DNA from: CAYPXJ01 sp964414595
GTDB lineage: Bacteria; Pseudomonadota; Alphaproteobacteria; Rickettsiales; CAIJLX01
Assembly (NCBI GenBank): GCA_964414595.1
Contig: CAYPXJ010000005.1
Location: 1-64,000, forward strand
DNA: 64,000 nt
Reading direction: 5' to 3'
Part shown: positions 61,768-64,000 of the stretch, in pieces
Position numbering within the stretch: the first letter of the stretch is position 1
Layout of the letters: each line of letters begins with the position of its first letter
Notes under the pieces: model-generated
The model's database searches: none
Told to the model about the DNA's origin: nothing
What the model saw: the letters and a program-made list of their open reading frames with translations, nothing else
Program-made: the position numbers and the translations under genes

Positions 61768-62679
61768 ATGCTGGACCTGAAAGCAAAAATTCTCATCGTA
61801 GATGATGAGATCGATAACCTTGATATACTACACCACATACTAGAAAAAGAGGGCTACGGAATTATCCGTGCTACGAACGGCAAAGAGGCCTTATTGGCCC
61901 TTGAGCATCATGACGATATTGATGTCATTGTGCTGGACCGTTTAATGCCGGTAATGGACGGCATGTCATTCCTGGCGCGTGTAAAGGCGTCGCCGCAATG
62001 GGCCGCAATACCGGTTATTATGCAAACAGCCGCGGCAGCCCGCGAACAGATTGAAGAAGGTCTTCAGGCCGGTGTGTATTATTATCTTACCAAGCCTTAT
62101 TCGCGTAAAGTATTACTGGCTATTGTGAAGTCTGCGCTTGATGACAAACGAATGCTCAAAAATCTTTACCGCGAGAGTGAGCGCTTATCTGAAAAAGCGC
62201 GCGAAATTCGTCGCGGTCTTTCTTATATGTATTCCAGTTTATTCCATTATAAAACCGTGCGTCAGGCCAAGCGCATAGCGGCGGTAATTTCATCCTGTTT
62301 TCCGCGTCCGCGTGAAGTGGTATTGGGCTTTACGGAGCTGATGGTGAATGCCGTAGAGCATGGAAATCTGGGGATTCCTTTTCAGGAAAAGAAAGAGCAT
62401 TTAATTAACGGCACCTGGGAAGACGAATTGGAATTTCGTCTTTCGCAAGCGCAATACAAAGCCAAAGTCGCGAGCGTCACGCTCACGCGTACCGATCGTG
62501 AAATTGCGATTGAAATTAGCGATGAGGGCGAGGGGTTTGACTGGCGTAAATTCCTAACCATCGATCCCACACGCGCAGACGCACCAAATGGTCGTGGAAT
62601 TTTCCTTGCCCAGATGGATTTTGACCATCTGCAATATATTGGCAATGGCAGTACTGTCGTCTGCCGTAAGCGCATTTAG
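61768..62679 (+). CDS. Response regulator with histidine-kinase-like ATPase output
   Basis: This 303-residue protein joins a receiver (residues about 8-125; LIVDDEIDNLDIL, LDRLMPVMDG, LTKPYS) to a C-terminal HATPase_c domain of the anti-sigma type, with N-box ELMVNAVEHGN, DEGEGFDW and NGRGIFLAQ. No phospho-accepting histidine domain is seen, so it may act like an RsbW-type switch kinase. No anti-anti-sigma partner is adjacent. A strong GGGGGGAAG precedes the ATG. The CtrA box suggests cell-cycle control. Confidence 0.86.
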   Translation: MLDLKAKILIVDDEIDNLDILHHILEKEGYGIIRATNGKEALLALEHHDDIDVIVLDRLMPVMDGMSFLARVKASPQWAAIPVIMQTAAAAREQIEEGLQAGVYYYLTKPYSRKVLLAIVKSALDDKRMLKNLYRESERLSEKAREIRRGLSYMYSSLFHYKTVRQAKRIAAVISSCFPRPREVVLGFTELMVNAVEHGNLGIPFQEKKEHLINGTWEDELEFRLSQAQYKAKVASVTLTRTDREIAIEISDEGEGFDWRKFLTIDPTRADAPNGRGIFLAQMDFDHLQYIGNGSTVVCRKRI

Positions 62680-64000
62680 AAAATAAAGTCGCCTGCCTGC
62701 CAGATGTGATTATTGCCGACAAAGGTAATTTCATTACCCAGCGTATCTTTGTAGTCCACCACGCCAGCAGAGGTAATCCCTTCGTACATATTGGTCTTAT
62801 TGTTCCAGAAGGTCACAGTCGTCGTGCCAAGACCCTGCATATCTCTGGCGCGATAAACGGATACATCAATCACATCGCCAGTTTCGAAATCGAGAATCAC
62901 ATCGATTCCGTCACCTTTGGTATAGTAGATGGTATCCTGACCACCGCTTGTATTAATCATGTCGTTATCTTTGCCGCCAAAGAATAAGCCGCTATCTTCG
63001 TCGCCGAAGAGTGTATCCTGGCCCGCTTCGCCTTTAATCGTATCCTGGCCGATAAAGCCGTAGAGCACATCATTACCATTGCCGCCATGGAGAGAGTCAT
63101 CACCCATGCCACCGAAAACGGAATCATTACCATTGCCGCCGTACACAGTATTGTTGCCCAGTTGAGGCTCGCTATCGAAAATATCGTGCTCGCCATAAAC
63201 GATATCGTCGCCATCTCCTCCATCTAGTGAGTCGTCACCGTATCCGCCACGGAGAGTATCGTCGCCATCAGCGGATTTAAGGGTATCATTACCGGCATCA
63301 CCGAAAAGATATTCGTTGCCGTTACCCCCCTTAATAGAATCATTGCCGATACCGCCATCGAGCGTGCTGTCGTTATTGCCACCGATAAGGGAATCATCAC
63401 CGCTTTCGCCCATAACAAGATTTGCGCCATTGCCGCCTTCAAGACGGTCATTTCCATCGCCGCCATATAAACTATCGTCATGGTTGCCTCCTTTAAGTGT
63501 ATCGTCGCCGTTGCCTCCTTCAATGGAGTCATTCCCATCCGCGCCTTCAAGCAAATCATCACCATTATGACCGCGGATAGCATCGTCGTCTTTTCCGCCT
63601 TTAATCGTATCATTGCCGTTATCGCCGGAAAGAATATCTGCTCCACCATTGCCGTTAATTTTATCGTCGCCATTACCACCACCGATGCTGTCAGCGCTGG
63701 CGCCGCCGAGTAGCGTATCATCGCCATTACCACCCATAAGGAGATCTGCTCCATTACGGCCGGAAATACTGTCATTACCATTGCCGCCGGTTAAGGTATC
63801 GGGCCCGTTCGTGCCCAGAATCGTTTGATTCTGAGGTGCTTCCGGCTCCGGTTGAGGCTGAGGCTGAGGCTGAGGCTCCGGTTCCGGTTGAGGCTGAGGT
63901 TGGGGCGCAGGCTCAGATGGAGATTCTGGTGTTGTAGCAAGTTCCTGCGGTGTAGGGCTCACAGGAGAAGTATTACCATTACCACGATCATGATTTTTAT
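62676..64000 (-). CDS. RTX (hemolysin-type) calcium-binding repeat protein, 5' end off window
   Basis: The visible ~441 codons run off the right edge; codons upstream of a GTG at 63962 stay open (...SPVSPTPQEL), so the true start lies outside. A Pro/Gln/Glu-rich linker (62-64 kb end) is followed by roughly two dozen GGxGxDxLx-type nonapeptides, which bind Ca2+ as a beta-roll. The C terminus (TFVGNNHIWQAGDF) fits type I secretion, but no secretion genes are near. The protein is probably extracellular, possibly an adhesin or surface layer. It shares TTAG as stop with the preceding gene. Confidence 0.88.
   Translation of the reverse strand, partial: KNHDRGNGNTSPVSPTPQELATTPESPSEPAPQPQPQPEPEPQPQPQPQPEPEAPQNQTILGTNGPDTLTGGNGNDSISGRNGADLLMGGNGDDTLLGGASADSIGGGNGDDKINGNGGADILSGDNGNDTIKGGKDDDAIRGHNGDDLLEGADGNDSIEGGNGDDTLKGGNHDDSLYGGDGNDRLEGGNGANLVMGESGDDSLIGGNNDSTLDGGIGNDSIKGGNGNEYLFGDAGNDTLKSADGDDTLRGGYGDDSLDGGDGDDIVYGEHDIFDSEPQLGNNTVYGGNGNDSVFGGMGDDSLHGGNGNDVLYGFIGQDTIKGEAGQDTLFGDEDSGLFFGGKDNDMINTSGGQDTIYYTKGDGIDVILDFETGDVIDVSVYRARDMQGLGTTTVTFWNNKTNMYEGITSAGVVDYKDTLGNEITFVGNNHIWQAGDFIF
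62950..63820 (-). repeat. RTX nonapeptide-coding repeat array
   Basis: Degenerate 27-bp units on the minus strand encode GGNGNDS/TLxG-type nonamers. Similar units at DNA level suggest expansion by local duplication. They should not be read as a CRISPR array, because the units lie in one open coding frame without spacers. Confidence 0.85.

Noticed and set aside
62950..63820. Regular short repeats resembling a CRISPR array
   Set aside because: Units are 27 bp, degenerate, contiguous and in one coding frame with GGxGxDxLx pattern. There are no spacers.

Overview
The window is most likely a chromosomal segment of a compact, AT-leaning alphaproteobacterium. The evidence is ChpT (the CtrA-pathway phosphotransferase), three CtrA-type boxes (TTAA-N7-TTAA), tandem DUF2336 proteins, an alphaproteobacterial addA-trxA pair, the order amiC-mrcA-prfB, and the block rsfS-rlmH-...-ctpA-divergent polysaccharide deacetylase-rppH. 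VirB2/VirB4/VirB6-like genes and a solitary Dam recall Micavibrio- or Rickettsiales-like lineages, but the lineage is inference. Two 10-N runs show that this is a draft scaffold. I saw no rRNA, tRNA, CRISPR array, integrase or insertion sequence, and no gene-free stretch above 300 bases.

Layout. 1-9 kb: ferredoxin-NADP reductase (partial), two small XRE regulators (the second behind a palindromic promoter/operator), nadC, iscX, an OmpA-like lipoprotein, folE, trkH, PcrA/UvrD helicase and a GT2 glycosyltransferase. 9-15 kb: propionyl-CoA carboxylase pccB-pccA, cyaY and an ABC exporter. 15-25 kb (minus strand): an envelope cassette (EptA-like, PAP2, GT39, AEC transporter), then rppH, a polysaccharide deacetylase-like protein, ctpA, gpmI, rlmH and rsfS. 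25-28.5 kb: ribH with a membrane protein and two Cys-containing Sel1 lipoproteins, then a solitary Dam and an S24-type regulator that lacks its catalytic lysine.

28.6-32.6 kb: a chemotaxis-type operon, chpT, a CheA remnant (only the CheW-like and receiver domains), cheY, cheB and cheR. The CheA kinase core is absent and ChpT stands first. 32.6-43.2 kb: gatA-gatC, a large secreted Cys-rich protein with tandem Gly-Ser-linked repeats, a GT4 enzyme, two DUF2336 genes behind CtrA boxes, the 3-oxoacid CoA-transferase pair, TraX and RidA. 43.4-48.9 kb: VirB2-like pilin, a VirB4 ATPase whose P-loop is degenerate, and a VirB6-like protein with a long repeat-bearing tail.

48.9-64 kb: comEC, amiC, mrcA (PBP1A), a membrane protein, prfB with its programmed +1 frameshift, a small lipoprotein, trxA, addA (with one apparent frameshift and one N-gap), an NDUFA9-like protein, a receiver/histidine-kinase-like ATPase protein behind a CtrA box, and an RTX repeat protein that runs off the right edge. 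The most unusual items are the CheA-less chemotaxis module, the Cys-rich repeat protein, and the VirB set with a broken VirB4 P-loop.
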